Shown: positions 37,538-51,300 of the stretch, piece after piece | Layout of the letters: every line of letters starts with the position of its first letter | Numbering within the stretch: the stretch's first letter is position 1 | Source of the DNA: Psoroptes ovis | Lineage: Eukaryota; Arthropoda; Arachnida; Sarcoptiformes; Psoroptidae | Direction: 5' to 3' | Length of the DNA stretch: 64,000 nt | Assembly: GCA_002943765.1 (NCBI GenBank) | Contig: PQWQ01000039.1 | Coordinates: 62,001-126,000 of the forward strand | Position numbers and translations under genes: made by a program | The notes under the pieces: model-generated | Database searches by the model: none | Told to the model about the DNA's origin: nothing | The model's input: only the letters and a program-made list of their open reading frames with translations

Positions 37538-38083
37538 ATATTTATAAAACATTTTTTGACAATTTATTTTGAAATCAAATAATCAAAAATAATTGTTTAT
37601 CATTTCTATTATCTTAGCTTTGACAAATCATTTATAACAAATAAAAATATTTTATCAATATTTCAATCTTATATTTTCTCATACTTGAATATTCAATAAT
37701 CATTTTGATTCAAATACATTAATTCATTCATTCATTTTTCATTTAAATAAATTGACTTGTAACAATTTTCCATTTTTTCTCTTCTGTTTTTGACTAGTTT
37801 GATTATTGACCAAGAAAAAAAAATTGGTCAAAAAACAAATTCAGAGATGATGAGTCGTTTCTTTCATTTTCCTACTACCAATTTCGCTCATTTGGCTTAA
37901 GAATGATCATCAATTTTCTTACATTGAATTCGCTGTGATTCATATGTGAAACACACTGATGATGATGAACATTATTATTTTTTTGATTACTTTCAAGGGT
38001 ATTGAAATATGGAAAAAAATTAAAATTGGAATCCAGAGCAGCAGCAGCAGTGAAAGATAATGATTCGAAAGACTTTGTATTGT

Positions 38084-38168
38084 AATCGGTTGTCTCATAA
38101 GTTTTTGCCGTTTTTTGAATTTTTTTTTTTTCATTCGAAAAACGGCAAGAACTTATGGGACAACCTAA
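38084..38168. mobile_element. Mariner-like palindromic MITE, type B
   Basis: CGGTTGTCTCATAAGTTTTT ... AAGAACTTATGGGACAACCTAA, with a homopolymer-rich loop. The left end is mutated. Confidence 0.86.
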
Positions 38169-38302
38169 TATTATGTACTTTTTTTTTGATCAAAATGGGA
38201 AAAATAGAATAGAACAAATCATACATAGATTACACATTATTATCATTCAGGTTTGTATGGTCAAACTATGAATACGAGAAAATAAAAATTAACATCAAAC
38301 AT

Positions 38303-38329
38303 TCAGTCAGTCAGTCAGTCAGTCAGTCA
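38303..38329. repeat. (CAGT)n tetranucleotide repeat
   Basis: Between six and seven perfect CAGT units. Confidence 0.88.
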
Positions 38330-38466
38330 AATTAATCAACAAACTTCAAATAAACTAAACAACCCGGATTCACAAATAAAAATGGAAAATTTTTCAAAAG
38401 GTATAGACCTGAAAAAAATTTGGGAAAATTGGAGAAAAAAAATATTAAAATATTTATCGATTATAA

Positions 38467-38546
38467 TAAGGTTGTCCGGAAAGTTTTGGCCGATTTTCAT
38501 GACCTACTCAATTGATTAAGCAGAATGAACTTTCCGGACAGCCTAA
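38467..38546. mobile_element. Mariner-like palindromic MITE, type A
   Basis: AAGGTTGTCCGGAAAGTTTT ... AACTTTCCGGACAGCCTAA; both arms carry the compensating change CCGGAAAG/CTTTCCGG, so pairing is kept. Confidence 0.87.
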
Positions 38547-39350
38547 TAGTTTATGATTGAATCGAAAATAAATGAATGAATCAAGTCAAAATAATTGAAT
38601 GAAGACAAGAAGCAAAAATAGAAATAATCATTCAATTGAATTGAACATACATACATACCTTTTCAATGAAATTGAACAAGTGTTTCATTTCATGTTGTTG
38701 TTGTTGTTGTAGGCCTTTGATTGAAATTATTATAAAAAAATAATCATTGAAAATAATGACGATGATGATGATGATGATTCAATTCAATTTCAATTTTGGA
38801 ATTTTCAATTTCAGAATTTTCATAATTCAAAATAAAATGAATCAATTGATTGATTGAAATTATAAATCAAAGCAAAACAAAGTCATCATCAATTTATTGA
38901 GTATTGGTTTTGAGTATTTTGAAAATCTTAGGATTATTTTATTTATTTCAAATTGGAATTGATCAGATTGGAATAATAATAAAAATTGGTTGAAATAATA
39001 AAAATCAGTAAAATTGAATGGAAATATCACAACAAAAAAAAATTCAAAATCAATGAAAATAAATGAGTGAACCAAACACGTGCAAATAATACGTGCAAAA
39101 CAAATGAGTGAAATTGAAAATGAAGAAATCAAAAAATGAAAAAAAATAAAAAATAAAAACAAATTCAAGTTGAAAATGAAAATTTGAAAAAATCAAAATT
39201 TCAAATTGGAAAAATCAAAATAAGAAAAATCATGATTAGAAAATGTAGTGTGTGTATGGATGACCGACCACCAAGTAAAGTTCACCAATGAACACACGTC
39301 ATTGGTCATATCATACCACTTTAAGAAATATTATTAATCGATTAATCGAT

Positions 39351-42300
39351 TTAAGAATTGTCCAATAAATTTTTAGTCTCTTCTAAGCTACCACCATCGT
39401 TGCTAACACTAGTATGATGATTAGGGCTATTGTTTTGATTCATGTTCAAATCATTATTGATAGGTGTTGAAGCGCCATGAACCATATTTTTGCCGATATC
39501 TTCATGATCGGTAATCATTTTCTTATATTCATAAATTGGATTTGAAAAATTTGTCGTATTCAAATAATCAACAAATGATACATCATTATCGTCATCATTA
39601 TCTTTTGTTTTGTTCGCCTGCGGCAAATCATTACTATTTCGATGTTTAATATTGCTACTCGAAGACGTTGGAATCAATACATCGATAACCGATGTAGATG
39701 GGGTATCATTTTGTGGAATGGTCGCTGACGATGATGATGATGATGATGTTGCTGTCAATTCGGTCGGTGTTAAATTGTTCATATTAAATACTGGATTCAT
39801 TATTTCAACATTTGGCAGATCGATTGGGAGATTATTTTCGAGTATACGTCGATGTTGAAATGCTAATTCACTGATCAAGGAAAAAAAATGATCAAAATAA
39901 TGCTTAGGAACAAGGTTAAATTCCTTTAAAATTAATCAATTACCTTTGCATCTTTTTTCGTAATGAATACTGTAGCCTTACCAGGCATAGACTGAATAAA
40001 ATAATACCGATTATGACTAATAGCGTGTAAATAATTATATTTATAGTTGAATGATTAGCTGTCGCCTTAGACAATAGGGTTTTTTGGTCATTTTTTGATT
40101 CACTATCAATTTTCGATTCAATCGATGATATTTTTTGATCATCATCAATTTCAGGGATACGATTTTCAATCATTTGTTCACAACGTAATCCAGTATAACC
40201 ATAAGCACAAATACAAGTGGGTTGATGTAGTGATGAGCTTTGATGACATGTACCACCATTTAAGCAGGTGAAATCTTTACATTTGTCTGGTGTTGTTTCA
40301 GCAATTTCAGGAACTGTTGTTGTCGTTGATGGGGCTGCCTTGGTTTCATTCACGATTTCACAATGTTGGCCAGAATAACCATCATCACATTTGCAAACGA
40401 ATTCAATATTATTCACATCAAAATTCCGAATGTTTTCTCCTTGTTTTCGTCGGTTAATATAGCACAAACCATGTGAATTACAATATTGTTTTGAACAAAT
40501 ATGTAATTCACAATGTTTTCCAGAAAAACCTTTCAGAATGAAAAGAGATAGAGAGAGAAAAAACGTGATTTTTTAAATCATGAAAATCAAAAATTTAACC
40601 TTATAAAAAAAACAACAAAAAACAACATACCTGATGGACAATGACATTCGGCAATTTTTGTCGAGTTATTTATCATACAATGTCCATCATTTTTACAGAA
40701 TAAATCGTTACATATTTCACATTGTTCACCAAAATACCCTGGAGGACAATTACAACGAATTGAACTGTCAGTAGCATAATTATCCAAACATTCACCATTA
40801 TTCAAACAATAATCGCTGTGTTCATTACAATTTTTAATTTCAATCTCACAACGATCACCTTTCCAACCGAATGGACACATACATCTTAAATGTCCAGTGT
40901 TTGATAATTTGATAGTTGGTGAATAGAGATCTATTTGCTGATAAATGGAAGTCATATTTGACATATCAACATAACAAAGACCATGATTTTGACAATGACC
41001 AGCGCAACGGAACCGTTCACATAGTTTGCCTTCATACATCGGTGTACATTCACAATAAAGGCTATCATCTTTTGGATGATATCGACAACGTCCATCATTC
41101 ATACATGGACACTGAGCACCGATTGAATCATCATTTTTATAGATTATTGTTGATTCAGACGTTGTTGATGCTGCCGATGATAATGGAACGCATTCAGGTT
41201 CATTTTTGATCGATAATATTCGATGATAACCATCAGGACAAACACAAACGAAATTTTGTGGTGATTGCGCAATACAAATGGAATTTTTAATCGAATAACA
41301 CGTGTTAATATTACATGGAGTTGAAATGTTTCGCTTTTGTTTCCATTCATGAACAATGACTAGATCATTTAATTTTGGTATATTTTGTATTAATGGAATA
41401 TATTTATGATTACCAAATTTATTCAATTTGATAATTTGATGATTTGGCAATGTTGAAACATACAAGTAATCTTCCCAAATATCAATACGATATGGTTTAT
41501 GTTGGAAACGATCCAGTGAATAGATTTGTCGGCGATCACTTCCATCAATACGTATTGTTTCAATGATTGATGTTTTAGGATCAGTATAATAAAGACGATT
41601 GGCTTCATAATCTAATGTGAGACCAAGTGGCCATTCAATATCATTACTAACCAATGGCCTGAATGCAGTACCATCTAATTGTGCACGACCAATTTTAATA
41701 GTACTTGTATGACTCCAATCTGACCAAAATATAAAACAATTCTTCGGATCGACTATTAAATCATATGGCTGTTCAAGTGGTTGTGATGAGATCAATGTTT
41801 TTTGTTTATCACCAGTGAATGTCGTGAGAATTATGGCCGGAATCGAAGAATCAATATAATAAACATAATTTCCAATCCAATCGACGGCTATTCCACGCGG
41901 ATTTTCGATTCCATTAACGATGGCAACAGGATCACTTAAAAGGGTTTTATTCAAATGATTATGATGATGATGATCATGTTTGTCATTATTGAAATTAATT
42001 AATTGATCAAAATGTGAAACATCAATACGATAAAGGCTTTTTTTATGTGGATTTGTCCAAAATATTTTCGATAATTTTCTATCATAAAATACATCAAATG
42101 ATTCAATACGACTAATGTATGTACGATTAAATGATAATGTCAAATTCAAATTGATTAATGATGAAAATGTAAATAAATTTTGTAATTCTTGATGCATATT
42201 TTTATATGGATTAACGAAACGAAATCCAGAATCGGATGATACAATCAATGCAGCTTGTTGTCCTTCTGCTTGACATGTATTTAATTGATGAATAATATCG

Positions 42301-45300
42301 CTTGAAGATTCATTACTGTTAAAAATATTACTGGTACTATTTAACATGGATAATCGAACGTAACCCTCTGAACACGTACACATAAGATGATGATGAACGC
42401 CTTTGGTTGTTGATGATGTTTGATTCGATTGCGGCTGGTGAAAATGTTTAATTTTCGATACACATGTTTGCGAACACAATCCGAACGGGCAATTATCTTG
42501 ATGAACATGAAAAATTGTTGCCGCAACGGTTACATTTTTATCCGATATCGTTCGATCCGAAATGGTAACATTTTCACAATCCAATTCATCCGATCCATCA
42601 CCACAATCATCGATTCCATTACATTGTAAAGAGATATCGATACAACGTTTATTGGTCAGGCATAAAAATCGATTACGATGATTTGAATTAATGTACGTGC
42701 TCAGCAGACATTCATGTTTAATTTCTTCACATGTTTCAAGCGTTTCATCAGAACCATCACCACAATTATCGTTACCATCACAAAGACGAAGTTTTGATAT
42801 ACAAATACCATTTCGACATCGAAAACGATTAACTTGACATGCTAATCTTGAACAAAGTATTGGATCTTCATCACTACCATCTATGCAATCTTTTTCACCA
42901 TCACAACGCCATGGTCCGTAGATACATTGTTGATTACGACAGGTGAAATCTTTAGCTGAACAAACATTGGTACAATTTGATTCATCGGAACCATCTAAAC
43001 AATCATGATCACCATCACATTTCCATTCGGGCAATATACAAATCGTACTATTTGGACATCTAAAGTGACTGTCTTCATCACATTCAAATTGACAATCGAT
43101 TTCATCTGATTGATCAATACAATTCACTTCACCATTACATCGTAATTCATTTTTGATACATTTCGAATCTTTTTCACATTGAAATTCATCTGATTTACAT
43201 TTGGCTGCAGTACAATTACGTTCATCCGAACCATCACCACAATCATCATCCCAATCACATCGATAAAACATTTGTACACAATGATTATTGTCACAATGGA
43301 AATAATTTTCATCACAAACAAGTGATGTATGATTCTTATGGCCATCATTGTCACAATATAATTCATCTTGATGTGTTGAACAATCTGGTTCACCATCACA
43401 TTTCCAATTATATGGTATACAACGGCCAGAATCACAACGAAAATGTAGCGGGCCACATGATCGTTTGGCACATTCTTCATATTCATCCGATCCATCACCA
43501 CAATCATCTTCACCATCACATTCCCATTCTTTTGAAATACATTTTTTATTCAAACATTTGAATGCAGTTTTTGGACATTCACAATTGATTTCATCTTCAC
43601 CATTCGTACAATCATTAATACCATCACACCGGTTCGTTGCCGAAATACAATATGATGTTACATTATTGAATGTTGGACATTTAAATTGATTTGGCATACA
43701 AACATGTTGTTCACAATTCATTTCATCCGACCCATCAATACAATTCGAAACACCATCACAAATTTGTTGTGGCAAAATACATTCAGGATGTGTACGACAT
43801 TGAAATTGTCCAGGATTACAATGAAATGGTGGACAATCTTCGGGTTCATCTGAACCATCACCACAATCATCTTGTGTATCACATTTCCACCAAAATGGTA
43901 TACATTTATAAGTATTATTACAAACAAATTCTGAATATGAACAATTATTTCGACATGAATAATTATCATCATTCAGGTAATAATTATCTGGACAAGCACA
44001 AGAACCAGATAATTTGCTTTCATGCGATTGAAGCAAACATAATGCCATACATTTGTCAGTTTGGTTCGCGGAATGTAAGCATGGATTTTTCACATCTTTT
44101 GGCAATGATGGCTGACGATCTTGGTGCCATACTTGTATGTCCATTGGACGATTAAATGTAACTTGTTGTACGAAATGTTCCAAAGAACAATTGAATGCCG
44201 GGCATGATATCACTGAACTTGAATGCCAATCAGTCCAATAAAGTCTAGATTCGAAATAAGACATTCCAGAAATGTGGCCAGTGTAACGTGTTTTTTGATC
44301 AACAATAATCAAACGATTCTGGCCATCATAATCAATTCTTCCAATATAATCTTCTCTTGTGTCAGCAAAATAAAGTTTACGCTGTACATAATCGATGGTC
44401 AATGCATTAGGCCAACCAAGACTTTCTTCGAGTATAATTCGCTGGTGACTACCATCCATAGATGCACGACCAATATTTGGTCGTTCACCCCAATCAGTCC
44501 AAAACATTAGCCCTTCCATAGGATCCAGTACAATCGCACGTGGTTCTTCCAGTTGTTGTCGAATTAATATTCGACGAAATTTTCCATTCAATTTTGAAAC
44601 TTCAATCGTTGATTTACCTTTGTCGCACCAATAAAGATTTCGACCAATCCAATCGACTGCTATTCCGTCTGGACTTTGCAGTGTGTTTGAATGTAAAATT
44701 TCAATTTTTGTTTTAATATCTTCAGTGTGGCCACTGTGATTGAGATTAATATTATCATATAAAATGGTAGCACTTTTCTTATTATCATTAGTGATGTTGT
44801 ATGGTTGCAAATGACAAGCTTTTTTAATATAAGACGATACCAGTGTATTCTCGGTCCAATATAAACAATTTGTTTTGTAATCATAATCCAATGAAACAGC
44901 ATTATTCAAACCACTGAGCAATATGCGAACATCTTTACGTTGACGCTGTTTTTCAACCGGTTTCAATTGATAAACACCATCATGTGTATTAATCAGTAGA
45001 CGCTTATCTTTTGATGTTAAGCTAACGCAAGTAACACCATCCGAATCAAGAATATAACCATCAATACAATAACAAACAAATGAACCGATTGTATTACGAC
45101 AAATTTGTGAACACATATTATGGTCACATTCATTAATATCACGACAAATACGTCCACCATCTTCAGGTTCAAAACCATCAAAACAACTGCAACGATATCC
45201 GATAGGCATATCTTCACATTTTTGTGCACAAACAATATTACTTTCACATTCATTGATATTACATTGATTTTCATCCGAATAATCACCACAATCATTATCA

Positions 45301-48300
45301 CCATTACAAATGTTAATCGAATCAATACAAACACCATTTTCACATGTGAATTGTCCATCTTTACAATTGTAGACATTCGTCAGAGATGAGCCATTACCGT
45401 TGTTGTTTGTTTTTGAACAAAGTTTCACCGATTCATCATCACCACCGGCACAATCTTTGATACCATTACAAATCCATGACCTAGGGATACATTTATGTTT
45501 AATTGTACAACGATACTCGTTTGGTGAACATAATTTAGGTTTCAACGGGGTTTGTCGTTGACAAAATTCCGATGCTTCATCCGAATCATCACCACAATCA
45601 TCTTGGCCATCGCATAAAAATTTACTATGAATACATTGATAATTATGACATTGAAATTCATTATGATTACAAATTTGATGCACGATTCCATTCGAATGAC
45701 TGATAGTATCAAATCGACATGCTGTTTTATTCGGATACATTTGTTCATCAGATCCATCGAAACAATCTTGTTCACCATCACATATCCATTGTTTCGGCAC
45801 ACATTTACCAGTAGTTTTACAACGAAAATAGTTGTCTTCTGGACATTTATTGCTTCGACAAAATTCAGCCGACTCATCGGAGCCATCCAAGCAATCTTTG
45901 TTACCATCACAACTCCATATTATCGATATACATTCACTGCTACCACATCGAATTTGATCATCAGCACATGTATTATTGTCATCATTATCCTCATTATTGG
46001 AAGTTTTGGTTGAATTTTGCTTGATAGTTGATTGCTGTGCAGTTTGTTGTTGTCGAATCAAATGTGAAATTGATTTATTAAAATTCGAAAAACAATTTGC
46101 TTCATCCGAATTATCCCAACAATCATTTTGTCCATCACAAATCCATTTCGGTGAAATGCAAGCAGTTGTACGTGGACAATTAATCATTGGTTCATTGGTT
46201 TTTTCATCACGTACACAAACGGGCTTAGGGCAATCAAATTCATCAGAACCATCAAGACATTCGGGCGAGAAATTACAACGAAGTACATCAGATATGCAAA
46301 TACCATTATTACATTTAAATTTTCCTTGTTGTCGACAATCACAATGTTTTTCATCGCTTGCATCCGGACAATTGATGATACCATCACAAACTTTTGATGA
46401 TAATATACAACGATTATCCAAACATTGATGATAATTATATGGACAAGTACGATTTGAACAATAAGATCGATCTTCATCTGAATAATCTTGTGGACAATTG
46501 TCTATGCCATCACATGTCAATTCGAATGGTATACATAAACCAATTTTTTTACATTCAAATTCATCATCCGTACAAGATGAATTAATCGAATGACAATGAC
46601 GTCCATCATTGGTCAAAATTCTATTTTCAAAACAAGAACATTCAGGTATATTGATTGTTGTCAAATTTTTAATAGTACAAATATCTTCACAGCCACCATT
46701 CGATAGTAGACAAGGATCATATAGCACTGATGATGATGATGATAAATTACAATAATTTTCCAACGAATTTTGATGATCAGGTGAAATAACAACAAGTCCC
46801 ATTGGTCTTATTATATTTTTTCTCAAAGTTATGACGTCAGTTCCCGTATACTTATCACAACGAAAAATAGAATGAGCTGCCCAATCACTCCAATATAAAT
46901 AATCGTCGTGAATTGTTAAACCAAATGGATGCTGTACAATATGCCTCAGCAGTACCACACATTGAATAGCATCAAGATCACATTTTTCAATTTTATTAAA
47001 ACGAGCATCAGCCCAATAAAGGTGTTTTTCGCGTTGATCAATTACGATTGAATTTGGCATACGAATACCTTCGGTAATAATCGATTGCAGACCGAAGCCA
47101 GATATATGTGAACGTTGTATGCTCGGATTTTTTGCATTCCAATTAGTCCAATAAACAAGTTGTCGACAATGATCGATTGCTATACCTCTAAGACGATCTT
47201 CAGCACTGAGTTTTATAAATTTCATAACTAAACTTGCATTAAACAAGGATTTTTTCGGATTATTATCGACCAGTGATCTGGGAATCGTGGTTAAATTTAA
47301 TTTAGCAATCGATGAATCAAAATTCGAAGTCCAATAGAGGAATTTCGATATCGGTTCATATATGATTCCTTCGATTGGTCCTTGTTTGTCCAACAAAATT
47401 TGATGATCAGATCCATTGAAATAGCACCAATTTATTGTACCACGTTGAATATCAGTATAAATAATACGACGACGCTCGGCATCATAGGTTAGACCAATAA
47501 CATTTCGAATATTGGAATGTATAATGGGACGATAAGGTGAATTGGCAACATCTGATTCAATCGATGAATTAGTTTCGAATTTCGATGCATTCGGAACAAT
47601 ACGAATCGAATCAATTTGATTAATTCGTGAATACATTAGGAATGTATCATATTCTAAACATGTTCGATTATCAATCGGTGATACATAACCATATGAACAA
47701 GAACAATGATGACCACGTTGTTCACCAAGGTAAAAACAAAAATCTTGACAATCACCATTATTTCGTGCACATGCATTACGTGGATAAATTGGACGACGAT
47801 AATAAACAATAATATCTTTAATGTTATCACCAATATTCATATCTAATAATGTTACTCCGGTTAGATTAGTTGACATTGTCAAATTGGCACCATCAATAAA
47901 TTTATCAGTACGAATAGCGTGAATAGATCCACCGTAAAAATTTGTATCGGCCCAATATAAAAATCGATCATATAAAGCAATAGATATTGGACTACGAATA
48001 TTACTTAAAACTACAGACATTTTTGCCGAATCGATCAACGATAATTGTACAATTGTTTGACAAGACAGATCAACAAAATATAATTGATTAGTAATGATGT
48101 CCACAGCTAAATCATTGATTGAATGATTTTTATGATTAGAATAAATTGTCATACGACTGGAACCGTCCAGCAAGGATTTTTCAATTTTTATCGAATCATT
48201 GTGGCCAATATCCGACCAAAGTAAATACCCAAGACCAGGATGAACAGCTAATGATGTTGGTTTGATTATATCTTGCGAAACAATCACTAATCGACTTTGA

Positions 48301-51300
48301 CTACCATTAACTTTGATAACTTCGATTAAACCGAATTGTTCTTCAATCCAATACAAATTGTATGCATTCCAATCGAATGCAAAATCAATCAATTTATCAA
48401 TGTTACTGATTAAACGATGATAAGATGAAGTGTCACGTGCTATTCGTGAAACGGATCCTTCATCCGAATCAGCCCAATAAATGATTTCATTCGATGAATC
48501 AAAATCTATTGAAGAAGCAAGCATAATCGATGATATTGGTGGCAGCAATGAATAATCTTTGCTTGAATTTTTCTTCTTTTCATATTGTTGATATAATGGT
48601 TCAACATCATTGATCGGTGTAATCGGTACACCTTTAATACCCCAATTCCATGAATACATAAGGAATACTTGTTCACCGATGCATTTAGTTTCATCATTTG
48701 GATTCGTACGGAATCCAATGGTACAAAGACATTTTCGTTCGTTCGCTGAAATCATTACGCATAAATGTGAACATCCACCACGATTTGTAGAACACAAGTT
48801 TTTGTCTATTCGTGTTTGAACATTAGCATCATATATTTTTATATGAAATAAATCTTCAGTATCATTCATAAATATTCGTTGATCCCGACCAATTGTTTTG
48901 TCCATTGTTTGAATATTATTATCATAATGAAAAAATGCAAATAATTTCGAGCCAAAAATGGTTATAGATGTTGGAAATGGACTGTCGATTTGTTCACTAA
49001 CAAATACGGTTTTCACCTCTTCAGTATTTAAATCCATAAATTGTATTGATCGTGATCCAAGATTAATCCAATATAATCGTGTACAATTGAGATATAAATC
49101 TAATAATAAATTAGTTGATTGATTTAATAACGAGAATTTAGCATTATCACTACTACTATCAGCTAATATTGTTATTTGTCGACCATCCATACGTGATCGA
49201 ATGATTCGAGTACGATAAATCGATTTTTTCGTATTATTCGGTTCGGTTTTTTGTTCTTCCAGTGAATAATCAGACCAATAAAGCCATGCATTCAATGGAT
49301 CAACGGTTAATGATTGTGGATTGTTGAAATGATTGATGTCAGGTATGATTTCAGTAATGTATTCACCTTGAAGATTACAAACGAACAATTTCGAAATAAT
49401 ATGCTTTTGATGATTACTGTTATCTCGTTTTGCACGATGATCATTTGAATCATTATCATATTCATAAATAATTTCATATTCATCATTGCTATCATCGACT
49501 GTGTCAGGAAACAATGATGGTGAATTGAATGCATTACGATTCGGTTTTGATATGATGAATATATTTCCAGCAATCCAATCAATACCGAATGTTTGTGGAT
49601 GTTGAATAACAGTATCGATTATTGTTTCAATTGTACCATTTAAAAGTGAAAATCTTTTAATTTCATTCGATAATAAATCAGCCCAATAAATATGCTTTTG
49701 ACTTGCAACATAATCCAATTGTATTGGATGTACAACTTTGGGCAAGGAGATTGGAGGTAAAATAAAATAATTTGGACGAATCAAATCAATGCCACGTACA
49801 TCATTTTGTTTTGAAATCAATAAAAATTCTTCATTGAAAACACAATTCCGCAAATCTGGCCCCAAACGCATTGCAAGTGGACAATCACACGAGTAATTAT
49901 AGTTGGATGTACTTGATAATAAACAAAGATGTGAACAGCCACCATTATCAACGGAACATTTTGTAAAGTTTACCAATTTTGGTTGACGACTTGGATGAAG
50001 AATTTTTACATCGAATGGTTGTGAAAATGTACGTGCAATAACTTCGACTTTTGTGCCATTCCATTTATTTGCACGAACCAATGAATTTGTTCGCCAATCA
50101 CTCCAATAGGCATAATTTTCATACAAAGACATTGCAAATGGATGTGTGAGAAAATCATTTCCAACGAGAATATTTCGAAAATCTTTTCCATCATAATTAA
50201 CAGTATTCAATGTATCGGTTTTTGCATCGATCCAATAAATTCTTTGCAGTACATAATCTAATGTTATTCCATTTGGCCATGAGCCTGGTTCAACTTGAAT
50301 GACGATGCGTTGAGCAGTACCATCCATTGATGATGATTCAATACGAGGTTGACTAGAATCCCAATCTGTCCAAAACATTCGGAAACGATTAGGATCTAAA
50401 GCAATGGCACGTGGATTCGAAAGATGTTCGGACAGCAGCGTTTTACGAAACGAACCATCAATATGAGCAACTTCGATTTGATGAAAATTCGAATCAATCC
50501 AATAGAGATTATGCGCTAGCCAATCAACAGCAAGACCTTCAGCAAAACTTAAACTACCTTCAATTATTGCTTCAATATTCGTTATTGATGATTGAACCAA
50601 TTCTCCACGATATAATCGATCATCAATAACATCAGACCAAAATATAAATATTTGATCAGTGTCATAGAGGAAATCTAAAGCGATTGAATTTTTGAGGCCA
50701 GAAAGCAAGAGGTTTGCAGAATTTGTTTGTAGATTAATAGAACGTATTTGATTACGATTCGAAAACAAAAGGATCGGCGATGAAGGTAGCGTGCTCTTAC
50801 AGGTGAAATTATCCATAGGATCAAGATAATAACCATCAATACATTCACATTTATAATGTTGAAGATGAGTGGATGTTGGTGTACATAATTGTGAACATAC
50901 AGCCCATTGTTGACATGGAGGTACATCGGTACAGCTTACACCATCAATAGACAGTGATAAATTCGAAGGACAATAACAAATGTAACCAGGTTCATAGGGG
51001 ACATTTTTACAATGTCCTTTACAAATATGATCAGACATGAAGCAAACATCATCTGAGCAAAGATCACTTTCATCTGATCCATCAGCACAATCTGGATGAT
51101 TATCACAAAATTTAGAAATATCTAAACAAATAGTCGCGTTTGTCAAACGATCCACACATTCACGATTAGGATGATGACATTTTGAGCTTTCTTTGATCGA
51201 ATTTTCAGGGCATTCATATTCATCTGAACCATCTGGACAATCTTGTATACCATTACATTGTACAATATGATTGAAACATTGTCGTAGGGGTAAACATTCG

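Larger units (their letters stand above)
27880..39350. other. 11.5-kb gene-poor region rich in MITEs
   Basis: No gene recognised between the Spitz-type first exon and the LRP1 stop codon. It holds 11 mariner-like MITEs listed separately, GT runs (28751-28772, 32312-32332), AATG and CAGT tetranucleotide repeats, TAA/TAT runs and an unrelated 95-bp hairpin (35171-35266). ORFs such as 30378-30605 and 32660-32947 are translations of homopolymer-rich DNA. Upstream control of the Spitz-type gene may lie at its left side. Confidence 0.6.

Noticed and set aside
41144..47812. Many 60-150 residue ORFs opposite or out of frame to LRP1
   Set aside because: Shadows of the LDLa and EGF repeats; Met/Ile/His-rich with no domain.
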